A stretch of 64,000 bases of DNA. Source: Conoideocrella luteorostrata. Its lineage: Eukaryota > Ascomycota > Sordariomycetes > Hypocreales > Clavicipitaceae. Of the stretch, positions 11,980-25,476 are shown piece after piece. The notes under the pieces are model-generated. The model was not told where the DNA came from, ran no database searches, and saw nothing but the letters and a program-made list of their open reading frames with translations. The stretch's first letter is position 1. Each line of letters begins with the position of its first letter. Position numbers and translations under genes: made by a program. The stretch is from positions 1 through 64,000 of the forward strand of contig JASWJB010000038.1 in NCBI GenBank assembly GCA_032433595.1, read 5' to 3'.

Positions 11980-12750
11980 GATGAGATGACGACGTCCCTG
12001 TATGTCGCTGTATATGTCGCTTTGTATGTCGCTCTGTATGCCGCCCGCCTAATCGTGCGTGAAGGATGAAGAGCAATGGTCAAGGGAAACAGAGTTGAAA
12101 ATGCTGCAGGTGCTGCGAATCATGCGAATGAATAAAGTTGATTTGGAAAATGCCCGCCTCGGCATCGTCACTAACTAGCAGCTGGTCCCCTGTAGTGCAC
12201 TCCGAGGAGGATGAAGAGCCTCGGCTAAGTCTCCGCTCCGGCGCAGGGTCTGGCTCTTCACGCTCCTTGGGTGGTGCTAGTTTCGTCAGTTACTGGTTGG
12301 TCCGCAGCCCCCGGGGCCGCCGAGTCTGCGGCTCCAGATTGGCCCGACGGCTTTTGCCCTCCCTGAACATCGCTTGAAGTGTCCCCTGTTTTACTGCATG
12401 CGCCGAGTACATCGGATTCGTTCCTCGGTATTCCATAAAGTGCAATGTATAACAACTCAATTCAGGCTCAGTAAACTGGTATATCTAAGAATGAGCAAAG
12501 TCGAGAAAAATGGTCGCCTTGTGTGAGGAGGCGTGCGCAAACCAGACGAACAGTTCCGCCTTTCACCACTCACTCCTCAAGCGAATGTATCTATCCCTCC
12601 TTGCTCTACAACCCCTTGCGCCCTACAGCATAACAGTAACGTATCGAACCTCCATGTCTGCAAATAAAATACCTCCAAATGCGACTATGCGCATCTTCAT
12701 AATGAACCTTAATGTCCTGCTTTTGTCCTCCCCACAACCCCCCTCTGCGT
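11980..12750. other. Intergenic, no supported gene
   Basis: This holds the thioesterase promoter (with a short TATGTCGCT repeat near 12000-12035) and the 3' region of the oxysterol-binding protein gene. Open frames here are short and unrelated to known proteins. Confidence 0.5.
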
Positions 12751-15700
12751 CTATTGCTCTACATCCGCATCTTCAAAGACGGGTTCCAAGCCCTCCCAAG
12801 CCCTAGGGTCTCCGTTGGGGCCTGCCTTTTCGCGCTGTTGCCAGTATTTGCTGTTGAATTTCCAGTACGATTCACCTGTAATCTCACATTTTGCCTTGGT
12901 GAACCATGCCGGGATAAACTCTTCGCCTTTGGCCTCTCGTTCCTTGCGACGGGCTCGCTGTGCTTCTTCCAACCGGTTCTTCTCTGTGGCTGCGAAATCA
13001 TATTCACCATCTTCCATGGCTCGCTGATCAGGTCTTAGACGTGAGTCGGTAGGTGCTATCCATGGTCTAAGTTTGTCGTCAATGTGATTGAATGTCAGCA
13101 CAAATGGCGTCAGGTTGAAGGGAATGCCAGGAGGTCGGGGGTTGGCTTCCCAAACCAGGTACGCTCTGCTGGGATCCGTCATGGCACCCTTGTGCAGAGG
13201 ACCGGCTTCCTTAGTGCCGTCCACGGCAGCCTCATACCCAGGAGTCAAACGAGCATACAGTTTTGAGTTCCACCGTCCGCCTAGACTGACGCGCACGTTG
13301 CCATCGGCATCCAAAACTTTGCCAGATATCTGGTAGGCGCTCGATGCCTTCCAGCCGCGGGCCTTGAAGTCAAGAATAGCGACCTCGCCAGTCGTCCAGT
13401 TCTTGATTTCCATGGGTCCATAGTTGTCAACGGTGGGATTGCCCGTGATGATGCCGATGACGGACGAGGTGACCTTCTTCCATGTGTAGAGATCCTCCTT
13501 GCCACCAGCGGTAGGCCTGAGCTTCAAGAACCATGTACCAAGAGGGTTGATATCAAACGACTTGCCGTAGAATTTAGACCTGACGGCTGACTCGCCCCAA
13601 TATTCCCAGTTGGGGGACTCCGCCCACGCAGCACCAATGGGGGGGTGATGGCTGACTTGCTCAATGAAGAAGCGGTAGTTCTTGTCTGGCCGCACATACT
13701 CAAAGGTTTCGCCAAGCAACGGGTTGAATGGCTTCGCCACACGTCCAATGGTGGATGCATACTCGCTGGCAGCAAATGCGGCGACGTAGACCAAACGCTC
13801 TATTGAGTCGGTGCGCTCTGCCGCAAGATCCAGCAGGTCAGCATACTCCATGTCCTCTCCGCAGCGGTAAAGGAGGGAGGTGGGTTCGTTGAATGATACA
13901 GGCAAGGTCATCTTGGTCATATCCTTGCCAATCATGGATTTCAAGATGCCCTACAAGGTGCGTTAGTCTCCAAGATGCGAACATCTAAACACAATAAAAT
14001 AGACACCTACCCAAAGCGAAATCTTGGGACGATCATCTGCGTCCATTTTAAGTCGGTGTCGGATGCCATTTTCGTATCCTTTGAAGGAGGGGCTGATGTC
14101 GATGCCAGAGACAACTATTTCTTTTGGAGCCTCTGTGGTAATTTCTTGTGGTAACTCTGTGACCTCAACTTCGCCGGCATCCACCGCATCAAAGAATTCC
14201 TCCTCGTCGCCAGACTCGCTTTCCGAGAGGTCTCCAAGCTGATCCAGAGCAGTTGATTTCCGTGCAAGGGTTCTGGCAGGAGACGCAGCCGTCGCCGCTT
14301 CGAGGTCGTCTTGGACTTTCTCTAGTGTTGGAGTTCCACTCGCCGACACGCCGCCAGCTTCAATGACCTCGCGAAGAGCCTTCTTAGTCAGACGACGTTT
14401 CTCTTCTGCCTCTCCCATACGAGCTTCAAGCTCTTCGTGCTCACGCGCTACCTGCTGCATACTGTCTTCCCACATTCGGCGCAAATCTGCTTCGCGATCC
14501 AGTCGATACTGCCAGTAGGCGTCTCGATCTTTGGAGATGCGCAGGAGATCGCCAACAAGACCAGTCAAGCTACGGATAGCAGAGTCGTAAGTGGACAAGG
14601 CTTGGGTAACGTTTGTGTCTGAAAGCGCCGTGGCAGGACTTTTTGAGAGTTGTCCCATGAGTGCGTTGTGGACGCTCGACATGGTTTCCAGCTGCAGTTT
14701 CGCAGATTGCGCAGTGATGTTCAAAGCATCTTTGGTCGCTCGAGGTTCCTCGTGGACACTCCCTTCATCGGCATAATCGTCATCGTCATCTACCTCTCCC
14801 GGGATCACTGGGCCACCATTGCCCTGCACACGGGAGGCATCGCCATCAGTAGCAGCATCAGCAAACTCGTCATCATCAAAACTTCCGATAGTGCTTGCTC
14901 CGGTGAAATCAGCCTTGGGCGGCGATATCCTATTGTTCGACGTAGTGCGGCTGGGGAGCTGAGAGGTGCTGCGCTGCATGTCAGACAGACTCGCATTCTC
15001 ACTGTGAGTCTCTTGCAGTGAAAGTGAGCTTTGCTCGGTCTTGGCGAGTTTTAGTAGCTCTGCACTACGGGAAGCCTGACGTTCCTCTTCCTTGGCCTGG
15101 TCTTTGGTCCACTGAATAGAGTTGTTGAGGGCCCAGAACCACCGTTTGGCCTCGACTTCGTGGTTGGCTTTCAAAGTATACTTGACAGATGATTTGCCAA
15201 TAATCTCGAACTTGGTCTTCTCATCGGCACTCATGTGCAGCCTGGCAATTTTCATGTTGATTGCGCCTCGGCAGGCGGAACCCGCATCGTCTTGGTGTTT
15301 ATAATAGCTCAGTACACCATCCTCCAGCACGAACCATCTGAGCTGATATCCTTTACGATAGTTGGTCCATTTTTTCAAGTACCCCTTCATCTCCCTGGCT
15401 TCACGGCCAGCCATCAAGTCCGAGGCTCCGGCGGCGGCAACGTTGCCCTGAGAAGCTGCGTGGCCAAGAACAGCTTTTTCTTGGATGCCTCTCTGAGCTG
15501 CAACGGCCGCTGGTGACTTCTTCAGCATAGCTTTGACATTATCATCATGTGTAATGGACTGAGGCAGTTTGCCCTTGCGATCGCGACGGAAAGGATCGCC
15601 GCCGTGCAGCAATAGAACTTGGATCAGCTGCGTGTTCTTCTTTCGCGCTGCTTCGTGCAGCAAAGTTCCACCCGTTTGAACCGTCACGGGTTCTGATGCG

Positions 15701-16824
15701 AACTCAGGACTATTGATGTCAATAACTGTCTTCAAGCGAGGCTCCTCCAAAACTTGCGCCAGGGTGTCGTAGTCGCCTTGCGCAATGAGCTCTTGTACTT
15801 GTTTTATCTTGGCCTCGGTGAAGAGAGAGCGTGAAAGCTGGAGAAGCTGAAAAATTTCAGGGTTTCGCGCCAGATCAAGCGGCAGCTTGCCCTGAAGGTT
15901 GACAACGGCATCGTTGATGTCGATTTGGTCCAGTAATAACTTCACCACCGGGGTGCGACCTTGGATGGCTGCTATATGGAGTGGAGTATTACCATCCTTG
16001 TCCCGAGCATTGACATCAACGCTGCCAGCACCATCCGACATGACATATTCGATGACGGGAAACTCGGCGCACTGGATAGCCAGGTGCAGGACGGTGGTAT
16101 CCTCCAATGGTCCAGAGCCGAGGGTCGCCACAGAGGAAGTGCTTGGCCGCGGCGCATTATCGGCGTTTTCGCGGATGGCTTTGGAAATGGAGGCGGTATC
16201 ACCGCTTCTCAGGGCCTCAACGACTCTGAACTTGCGAACAGACTGCTCCAAGGTCGCCGTCGCGGCCTGGGCTGGTGTTGATCCAGGCTTGGCTGTCGTG
16301 GCCGGCGACTGCGACGATGGGGCTCTGTTGAGCATGGCGGAGGCGGTCGACAGCTTGGAACTGTGTCCTCGAGTGCTCGACCGGTACGACAGCGGATTGC
16401 CAGATGATTTCGGCGCAGCAGATCGGCCGTCCTCGGAGCCAGACTCCTCCTCCCGAGTGTCTTTACGGCGAAGCATTGCAAAAGCCGCCGAGGACTTCGA
16501 GCGCTTGTGGGTACTGTTGGAGACGCAAAAAGAGGTATGTCAGCACAAGATAGATTCACGAAGCCTGTTCATGCAATGACAGGTGGTAGGCAGTCGAGGT
16601 GGAGGTGCGACGAACACCATGTACGGGTGGCCAAGCTAAAGGGGGTAAGCAGGGAAAGAGAGAGAGGGTGATTTGAGAGGGACAATACATGGGAGGAAAG
16701 GACTAGACCGGCGGATACAGAGCACCAAGGCTCTTGAAAAGAGTAGGAAGCCGCAACCAGGTAGCAGTAGTGTATATTGTTTATCGTAATCCAAGCTTGC
16801 TTACCTGTCTCCTGCGTCTGACAT
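12751..16824 (-). CDS. OSH1: Oxysterol-binding protein, Osh1 type (ankyrin, PH, FFAT, ORD)
   Basis: A lipid-transfer protein that exchanges sterol and phosphatidylinositol 4-phosphate at membrane contact sites. I place a 20-nt first exon at 16824-16805 (MSDAGD plus two bases), a 291-nt intron, exon 2 at 16513-14011 and exon 3 at 13950-12751, giving 1240 residues. Ankyrin repeats lie near 145-225 and 285-330 (NTPLHIAAIQGRTPVVKLLL). A PH domain spans about 380-475 (MKGYLKKWTNYRKG to KRWFWALNNSI). An acidic FFAT motif, EEEFFDAVD near 779-785, should bind VAP on the ER. The ORD carries the family fingerprint EQVSHHPP near 938. The domain order matches yeast Osh1/Osh2. The micro-exon is inferred from a GTAAGC donor, a CCAACAG acceptor and continued coding text (THKRSKSSAAFA) upstream of the internal Met at 16476. 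Confidence 0.93.
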
Positions 16825-18585
16825 GACGGCAACAGTTTTTGGTTTGTCTGGGAAGTCAACCACAAAGATGCCGCCACCGCCAAACCGCTTAGAGGGAGGG
16901 GAAGCGGGGAGGGAGGCTTTGGCCAGCTACTGCAGCAACGCGGGACGCTCGATAACGGTTCGCAAACTGCAATGCAGAGTAGGAGGAGAGAGATATGGTG
17001 ACTGCACGTTTTTAATGCCGCGAACACGCCGAACACGCTCTCAGCAGTCGTGCGGCGAGGTGAACCACGTACAAAACTAGGGACAAGGACAGCTCGTCAT
17101 GAGATATGAGAGCAGAGTGGGGGAAAGGCCCCAAGGCAAAGACAGCATGGACTAGCCCGTGTGTGCATGACTTGTGAAAGCGGGATCTTGCCTGGTCTGT
17201 TTAATTACCACATGCAGCTTAACGGGTGGGTAACGGTAGTCCAGACTGAAGCAGACCGTATGCATACTGTAAGTTCTCTATAACTACTGCTACAGTACGG
17301 GGTACACATACAATGTTGTGAATACAAATTGCATCCACGGAAGGATTACTGCAACGTAAAGGTAATTCGCACAAAGGTCCCGGGCTTGCCAACAAAGGCA
17401 GGTTGCTGGTCTTCTGGTGTGGCTATAGTTGATACCAGTACTCCGTACTCCGTGCAAAATGTATTGTTCGACCCGATGACGTTATCACTCTCCGATCAAC
17501 CAACCAGAGTCAACATGGCCGGCACAACGGAGTCAATGGCCGCTTCCCAGTGGCCAATCCATTCTCCAATGCTGCGTCTTTGGTGTTACGCCGCCTGGCC
17601 GCCTCCTCCTCCTCCACCAACCCTTGGTTCTGCATCGCCACGGACGAATGCTACCCTATTGTCCCCGTGTTAGGTTCAGCCGAACCGGGAAAGTATGCCG
17701 TCCACGGGCCGAAGCATGATTAAATGTAACCGCATGCAGTACGTTGCCAACACTGTCTGGCCCTCTATCGTCGCATGTGCTGATAAGTCAACTTCTGTAA
17801 TGCCGACGTCAAGGGGCTATCATTCCAATGCCCGCCTGCACATCTCCCCAGGTAATGGTCTCTCCAACAGACCCGATGAGGAGCTAGCATTTAGTGCTGT
17901 TATGGACATCAAATTCAGCTTTTGTAGAAACCAATGCAATTCCCACTTTCGCATTCCTATGAGAAGTAAAAATCGGCGTACTGGAAGACGTGTCGTCCCA
18001 ATACACTCGATTAAATACATACAGCTTCTCATACATTAATGTTCAAACGTGAATGATTAGAACTCTTCGCAGCGAGGCTTAACTCCGAGAACCAGACTGA
18101 TAGTAGACTGTCTTCATGTCAATACCCATCAGTGCAATGGCAATGGACGCATTCGCACACACGTTCTATTTAATATAGACAAAACAAGTTACACAGATTG
18201 ATATTTGTCAATTGGAGCACTTTGTGCTTCTTGCAAGATCTCTGGCTATTCATGCTGTGATTGAAGATGCCCCTGATCAACAAAAAAGTTGACTGCAAAG
18301 AGCCCAAAAAGCATGTAACGGAGTTGAGTTTGGCCCGGCTACAAGGTAATGCTGCATGCTACGTACGTAATGGTTACACTGGGCAGGAGTTCTACAAGAC
18401 GCTTATTCATTTTGACTGCATACGAAACTAGACCGTTTGGTCATAAAAAAAAAGAAATATATTATAGAAGCCACCCTAGAGTAGCAGTGAGTTGCCCCAA
18501 AACGCTAGGCTTATATAAAAAAAAAGTAAAATTTACCATAAGAATTGTCAAACTATTGGAGAGAAGCTACCCATATATATCCCAT
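16825..18585. other. Intergenic, no supported gene
   Basis: Between the 5' end of the OSH1-type gene and the 3' end of the chitinase gene. It holds one TACTCCGTA copy at 17439 and AT-rich sequence near 18440-18590. No coding frame here resembles a protein. Confidence 0.5.
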
Positions 18586-20737
18586 TTACATAGCAAGAAC
18601 TTGGGCAGCAACCATGACTACCAACCCAGTCAGGCCGAAAGCCAGAGTAGAGGCGCCAGCGGTGACAGGGCCGCTAGGGGTGGCAGAAGGGCCGACGGGA
18701 GAGCTGGTCCAGCTGTTGGTGGGAATAGCAACACCAGGACACTCGGGACCAGTGCAGCCAGACCCAGGAGGGCTGGTGGCACTGTTTGTGGGAACAACAA
18801 CGCTAGGACACTCAGAGCCAGTGCAGCCAGAGCCAGAAGTACTGGTAGCACCAGGGCAGCCGGGTCCAGAGCAGCCCTCGCTGGAAGGCTTCGGGACATC
18901 GGCGGTGGAGCGGACAGACGTCTCGAGAGAGCTGGAGCGGTGGACCTTGACAGTGCTATAGACAATTGTCGTTGCAGTCTTGGTGTTGGTAGGCTGAGGA
19001 ACCTCGCCAGTCTCGGTCTCCTTGACAGGGCAGACAGTAGTGTACACGGGGACCACGGACGTGGTGATCTTGCCCTTGGGGCAGTCGGCCACGTAAGGGG
19101 GACAAGACGTGATGGTGTAAGTCTTGGTGGCATACACAGTGCTGGTGGTCATTACAGGAGCCTTGGTGGTGGTAGGCTTGGTAGACTCGGTCACGGGGCA
19201 CACGGTGGTGTAGAGAGGAATCGTCTCGGTTGTGACATGGCCCTTGGGGCAGTTGGTTACGGTCGGGGCACACGAAGTAATGGTATACGTCTTGGTGGTG
19301 CAGACGGTACTGGTAGTATAAGACACAGGCTTGGTGGTGGTGGTTGAGTTGGACCAGTGAGCGGTGCTAGAAATGACAACGGGCTTAGAAGTAGAGGCAG
19401 AGTTTGTGACTTGAACGTTGCTGGTAGTCTGAGACACATGCTTGGCGGTCGTCGTGGTAGAGTTGGACCAGAGAGAAGTGCTAGAGATGGCGGGAACAGA
19501 AGTAGAGGCAGACTTGGTGGTAGTGTCATGCTTCTCAGTAGAGGTTGTCGTCGTCACTACTTCCTTGGTGGTTGTCACGGTAGGCTTGCTGCTGGTGGAA
19601 GTCGTGGCCTGGGTCGATTTGGCAGTGGTAGACGTGGTGGTAGGTACTTCATTGCAGCCATATTTGAGCGCGTCGAGGGCAGCCTGCATGTACGACTTCC
19701 CTTTGCTGTCCTTGTTGTCCAAAGCATATTTTCCGTCCCACAAAGAGACGCCACCAAAGTTTGATTTGCCCTTATGCTGGCAGACAAGATCCTTGAGTTC
19801 CTTGGGGGTGATATAGCCAGTGGTGGCAGCATCGGTAGATCCTGGGAGGCCGATGAAGAGCTTGGCATTCTTGCTCTTGCCGGCCTGGATTCTCGACACC
19901 CACTTGTCGTATGAGAATTGATCTCCCGGCGTGTTGTTGGGAATAGCATCGCAGACGGGGTTGTTGTAGAACTGGATGAAGAGGGCATCTAACTTGGAGC
20001 TGTTGATTAGAATGTCGAGGTCGTTGTAGTAGGTGGGACACTGAGGAGCGGCAGTGATGTAAAGATCGTCGCTCTGCTTGCGCCAATAGTCAACCATGGC
20101 GATATATGGGGCCATAGCTATTACAGTAGCGTTAGGATGTATCAAAAAAAGGCAAGTATTTGAAAAATTTGGTACGTAAACTTACCCACAGTGCTGTCCT
20201 CAAGATCCAAATCAAAGCCGTCGACAGCAACGTCGCCAAAGGGACGGGGACCATCCCAGCTGCTCTTAGAGGGACCAAAAGCGTGGTAGAGAAAGTCGGC
20301 AAATTCGACACCCTTTTCTGGAGTTGACACATGGTAGTTGGTGTTTTCTCCAAGAGCACCACCAATAGACAGCAGCACCTTGACACCCTTGGCCTGGCAA
20401 TAAGGAATGTCTCTCTTGATGAAACTGCAGCCGCTGAGCAGCTCCGTCTTCTTGTCGCCTACAGAGAAAACTGCATCGGCGCAGTTGGCACCGAAATTGG
20501 TTGCGGGATATCCTCCGATTGCATTCTCAGGAGACTTGGTAACAAAGGAGACCGTGGCATACTGGACGCCGGAGTCACAGATACTGCGAAGTTCGTAGCC
20601 CTGTTTTTGGCCCTGTAACGAATGTTAACATATGCGATCGTAATTCATGCAAGTAGAGGCTGGTTCGGCTTCAGTACCCAGTAGGCGTTCAAAGACCCAA
20701 ACCCAGGGGTGCTTCCGAGTGAGAGAGACAGAGACAT
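18586..20737 (-). CDS. GPI-anchored GH18 class III chitinase
   Basis: An endochitinase of the fungal/plant class III group, probably wall-bound and used in cell-wall remodelling. Exons 20737-20678, 20612-20186 and 20117-18586 join in phase to 672 residues. The barrel begins LNAYWGQKQGYELRSICDSG, has KVLLSIGGALG, and carries the GH18 active site DGFDLDLE with the catalytic Glu last. After about residue 330 follows a long Thr/Ser-rich region with two copies of a Cys repeat (KTYTITSC, NCPKG/DCPKG, YTTVCPV), then three GCTGxECP-like units, and a hydrophobic GPI tail (LAFGLTGLVVMVAAQVLAM). The first exon is odd: MSLSLSLGSTPGFGS is a poor signal peptide and the donor GTACTG is weak, so the true 5' end may differ. 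The long stalk should hold the enzyme across the wall. Confidence 0.9.
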
Positions 20738-23700
20738 GTTACTAATACTGAGCAGCACGAGGCGTTGTGTAAGTGAAGAATGACTGCAAGTCGGCCTAAG
20801 CCTGTTGTAATGAGTGTGAGGATGCTGAGATCAAAGAAAGGACGCAAACAAGATGTTTGCAGTGCGGCCAGGTACCAAGCCGTTTCTCTGTGACTGACAA
20901 GAGCAGAGTTAAGGAAAAGGAGAGAAAAAAGTAGTCTTCGATGGAGGAGGCATCAGCTCAGTTTTGTCTGGCCGCCTCCTCGGCCACAAACCGTGGAGGC
21001 GACGGGCGGCCCCCCGGGCACTTCCATTCTGGGAGAACCGGTATAGCCTGCTGCGTGGATGATATGAGGCTCTTGACAAGGACTGCAGGCTACAACAAGA
21101 ATTAGCTGTGGAAACCCAAAATCATTAATATTGGCTCAGGGCGACCTACATGGAGACCCACGGTCCAACAACCCGTAGGACCGGTTTGCTTAGATAGAGG
21201 CGGGGGTGAGGAACAGGACTCATTTCCTTGGACCAACCAAAGTCACGATGACTGCAGAAGTGGCAGAGCTCTAGAGGAGGAAATGGAGCATCGGCACCGG
21301 GGCATCCAAACGGCTCAGGTAAAGTCGGCGTGGTGAAGTTCAGGAACAGGCTTAGTTTGGGTAGCCAAGTGTGGGTGGCGGATCCACGACGATTGGAAGG
21401 ATGAACATCATGCCCACACCCAATGCATCCAGCATCGCTAGCACAACTAGGGCATTTTAGATGCGAACTTCATTGGGTCAAGCATCCCATCCATCTGCAA
21501 GGTACGGATACCGTGGGCTTGTCATTGCAGCGGGCTGCGCAACGAGACCAGGATAAAATTGCACAATGTGTATTCCGTACAATGCACTGGAACCAACTGG
21601 TATGTCCGAGTCAAGCATTCTGGTCATGACTTGGTCCTGAATTATAAGCTGGGATGCTTGCTGTATTATTGTGTTGTACTTTTGGGCTCGTCAAGTGCTG
21701 GGAAGTGACCACCAGCCAGGCTTTGGTATTACTCGCGCCGCACAATATCGCAGCATCGCAGCTGAACTGTTAGCGAAAGATTGTCTCAACTTACACCCTT
21801 TCCGAGGGCATGACGGCTCGCTCTGTACTGTGTATTGCTGAGATCGGCGTCACGATGGCAGCAGTGCTGTCGAGGCCGAGGCTGTTGGTCAACCCAAGCT
21901 GCGACTAACAACGGCGTGGTCAGCCTGTGCTTGTAGTAACTAACTATGGTGCAGGGCAAGAGGGGCTGGAGATCGATGTCGAGTTGCATAGGGCCAAGCG
22001 AGAGGGCCGGCGAGATGAACAGAGACAACGCGGTGGGAACGTTGAACTGGGAAGGCGCGAGTGCAAATCCGGCAGTGGCCGAAATCATCAGCGTTGCACC
22101 AAGGCAGTGTTGGTAGTACGTTAGTAGCAGTGCTGATGGCCTGTGCTCAACGACGTCGAATGGCTAATAAATCGGTCCATTTTGCATGGTGCAATCTTGA
22201 ACCTTGGCTCCGAGCCGCTGTTGCATTTCTGGTCATTAGTCAAAAAGTCCATCGGACAGCCAATGTGATTTGTCGACTACTACTAGTACATCCATGGAGA
22301 ACATGGGTCGGCGGGGAGGCTGTTGCCCTTGCATAAATACGGAGTATTCGAACGATAATTAGGCTCGAGGCGTCGTGGGCTTCCAATTGTCACCCATCAG
22401 CTCACCTCGCCAGTGCAGCCAGTAGCCAGTCCTCAGCCTCAGCAAGGGCAGGCTGGCTGACGTTATTGTACACTAAAAAGTAGGAGGGCACAAAAAATCA
22501 CGCCTGCTGCAGGGGTAAAATAGACCAATTGGCACTAGTGAAAGAAGTGACAAGGGGGAGGACAGGGGAAGTCCCTCCTCCAAGCGCGCTTCTCCGTCCC
22601 TTCTGCAATACCCTTCGTTCGATTTTGTGTCTGCACGGAGTACGGAGTATTTTTTTTGTGTTGTACGAAGTACGGAGTAGGTTGTCACAAATAACTAATA
22701 TAGGTGCCGCATCTTCTGTGCGCAACGAGCCATCATCTGCAATGGTATCTGCTTAATTTAGATCCATCTGTCGGTTTTGTTTACTTTACTCTTCTCCATA
22801 TTGCCTGATTACTGCTGAACCTGTCATATCACAATCCGTACGCTTTACCAAGTACTGCACAATTGCGGTCCCGAATTCTGAAATATGACGAGGCAAATAT
22901 CGAACGTCTTGGCGTCTTCACAAGCGAGCGCTGGTGAGAGGCTAGAACAGATCAGCAAATTCTACGACCCAAATATGCGAACGCTACCAAAAGTACCTTT
23001 GCCGAACCGCTGCCGAACTGCATCCACTTGATCCTTCAGGCCAATCTGTTTGGCTGTGCTGTGAGTGCAGTGTGATACTAGGTGCGAGGCGACCAACACT
23101 TCGCAGCATCGGCAATGACTCTCGAAGGTCAAGTTGATGCCCTGGCCCATCCCCGGCTCTGCTGTAAAGTTTCGACTCTTCTTTCATTTGCTTGTACCGG
23201 TGGCCCCAAGATTGCCAGGTGAGGCAACGATATTGTTCAAAAGACTGCCTCCAACATCCTTTCAGCAAGGCGCTAGTTGAAGTCACGCTAGATGCCTGAT
23301 ATTCTTGGGAGAGTCGGATGATGAGTGTTCAATTTTGTTCGGGTTGATACCAGACGCATCAGTTGTCAAGATTCGAATTAAGGGCCGCTCAGGCAGAGTT
23401 TGACAAAATCCCGTCAGACCTAGCTGTCCGCCGCTGGTCTCCTCTCGCGACCAAATACAACATCTGTTGCGGACGGAATCAATCGCAAAGTTTGCCCCTG
23501 TTGTTGGTTCCTGAGTCCCCGAAAAAGAAGATGAGTTGCTCAATCAAGATCCACTGGCGTCTTGCCCGCTTCCACTTTACACATATCGCCGAATTCTCCG
23601 AGAAAAGACCCATTTAAACGTGCCAAGCAGGACGGCGCAGTGATCGTCGCTTGCTGCTGTTGGTTGTTGCCCTCTAAAACGTAACTGTTGAGCCGTAGTT

Positions 23701-25476
23701 CAGGTAAGGTGGAGGATATCCAGTTTTGGCTCCGTTGCTTTGACCTTCCGATAACAGCAGAGCCGCATTCACCAGCAATTCCCCCTCCCAAGTGCTAAGG
23801 CGCTCCTTTGTTGGGGCTCATCCATCGGTATGTTGCGACATGATATTTGAGTTCCGCATTTGACCTGATGAAATGTTATAGTTAGTCGTAAGGTCGAGTG
23901 GAATACGACGTGCTACAGACACAGATAAGGTCTCCAGTGCCAGGACATGGATGTGCCCCTGACGACAGTTGATTTGTGAACGTCAAGAGGCGTAGAGGAC
24001 GGTATACTGAGGCAGGCACTCTGACATTTGCCCTCGATAGCTGTGCTCAAAATGTCGATGCCAGTTCTGAGCCGTTGCTTACCATCAAAGGTTAGGAAGC
24101 ATAAGTCAGTCTCTCACTCGTCGTCGCTGGTAACAAAAAGGCTCGAGATTTCTTGTTCGAGTATCTTATATGATAGATAGTTAGATTTCCTGATGGTTCA
24201 ATATGCCAGTCGCTTCCGGTTTGAGATTCGCCCTCTTAAGATTCGCCTTCTTAAATCCGGTACCAGATCAGTTTCCAATGTCGGAAGAGATACTGGCTAA
24301 CCTACAGTCATATCAGTCGGGAAGAGGAGCTTAAAAGTAAAATTGTAACTACTACTTGGCGAGAACGTTTGACCTATTTATCAGGGTCCAATATGACGGT
24401 ATGAAGCAGCACCAAGGAGAAGCTTGGGGAATGCCGCAAGTGAGAAAGGTGGCAAGATGAGATCTGGCTGCTTGCAGAGTGCATTTGTCGATCCTCTAGT
24501 AACGTCGACAAGTCCAAGGATGGTGACTTCGGTTATCTTTGGAAACTGTTGCATACACCAAAGTTGGGAAGCAGGACAATGGCGAAGTTTGGCAGAGAAT
24601 TTTCAAGTTGATAGAGTTTGGTCAAACTGAAAGCAGACATACTGCATACGTAATGCAAACAGAGCAATGCCAATTATGCTCGCCTCGGCAAATTTCTCAA
24701 TTTGGTATTATCCTCTATTCTGGCGGGCGGGCTAGTATTCGCAATCGCTGTCAGAAGAAACTTACAATGTCGTTCCTTTGGGCGGTTAGGTAGATGACGT
24801 ACCAGCGGTGAATGCGATACGCTGGATTTAAGATTTTTACCTCAAGCGTAGAAATATGAGGTATTATTCCAGTCCGCGGTTCGTATCGTCTATTTCGAAA
24901 ATATTTCCATTCTAGCCTCTTAACTTCCACAAGCACAAGTTTTGATGCCTGCTTGTCTTCGCCTCCTCACCTTGATCGCTTTCTGAGAGTTCACCCTCCT
25001 TGAATCTCCAGGGTCGTGCTGTCGCTGTCACTGCATCCAGTAACTGCTGTTAGTGAACGCTGTCTTACTTGGTAGAGGAGCAGAGAGTCTATCTACTGTG
25101 CCATGATGCATTGTCTTGCACGAGGAGGTTGAATTTAAAGACGCGTCTTTGAGCGCGTCTGAGATGGTCCGTCGAATCCACAGGAGAAAGGTTTCACTCA
25201 AGCCATTGCCGATCGACGGAACATGAACCTTGACGCGGCTTTAATTCAATTTTCTCAAGTCCGACACTCCAAAAAAAAGAAAAGAATAAGAAAAAAGCAT
25301 TCACAATTGTATTTCCTGGGAGACAAGAATTCATCGGGACAATCACTTACTCCGGTATCTAGGTATCCATATCCATGGCCGCGTCAACAAGCCACAGTCG
25401 TACCGACAAACAGGTGTTTTAGGTAATACCGTAGAAAGGCAAAAGAAAAAGTGTTCTACCTGTAGTATTGGGCACT
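20738..25476. other. Gene-poor region, no supported gene
   Basis: Nearly 5 kb with only short, unrelated open frames. TACGGAGTA copies lie at 22338, 22641 and 22671. Near 24220-24260 a short near-duplicate reads GATTCGCCCTCTTAA and GATTCGCCTTCTTAA. I see no transposase, reverse transcriptase or terminal repeats. Multi-exon genes with very short exons could be missed by eye. Confidence 0.45.
22637..22680 (+). repeat. Clustered TACGGAGTA motif
   Basis: CGGAGTACGGAGTA is followed by a T run, then TACGAAGTACGGAGTA. There are two exact 9-mers (22641 and 22671), each preceded by a partial copy. This is a local cluster of the motif found through the window's intergenic DNA. Confidence 0.85.

Noticed and set aside
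16569..17036. Minus-strand frame upstream of the OSH1-type gene
   Set aside because: It runs through the inferred 291-nt intron and promoter, and its Leu/Ser-rich text has no motif.
18349..19347. A 332-codon plus-strand open frame
   Set aside because: It is the antisense of the Thr/Ser-rich chitinase stalk; its Gly/Arg-rich text reflects the repeat, not a protein.
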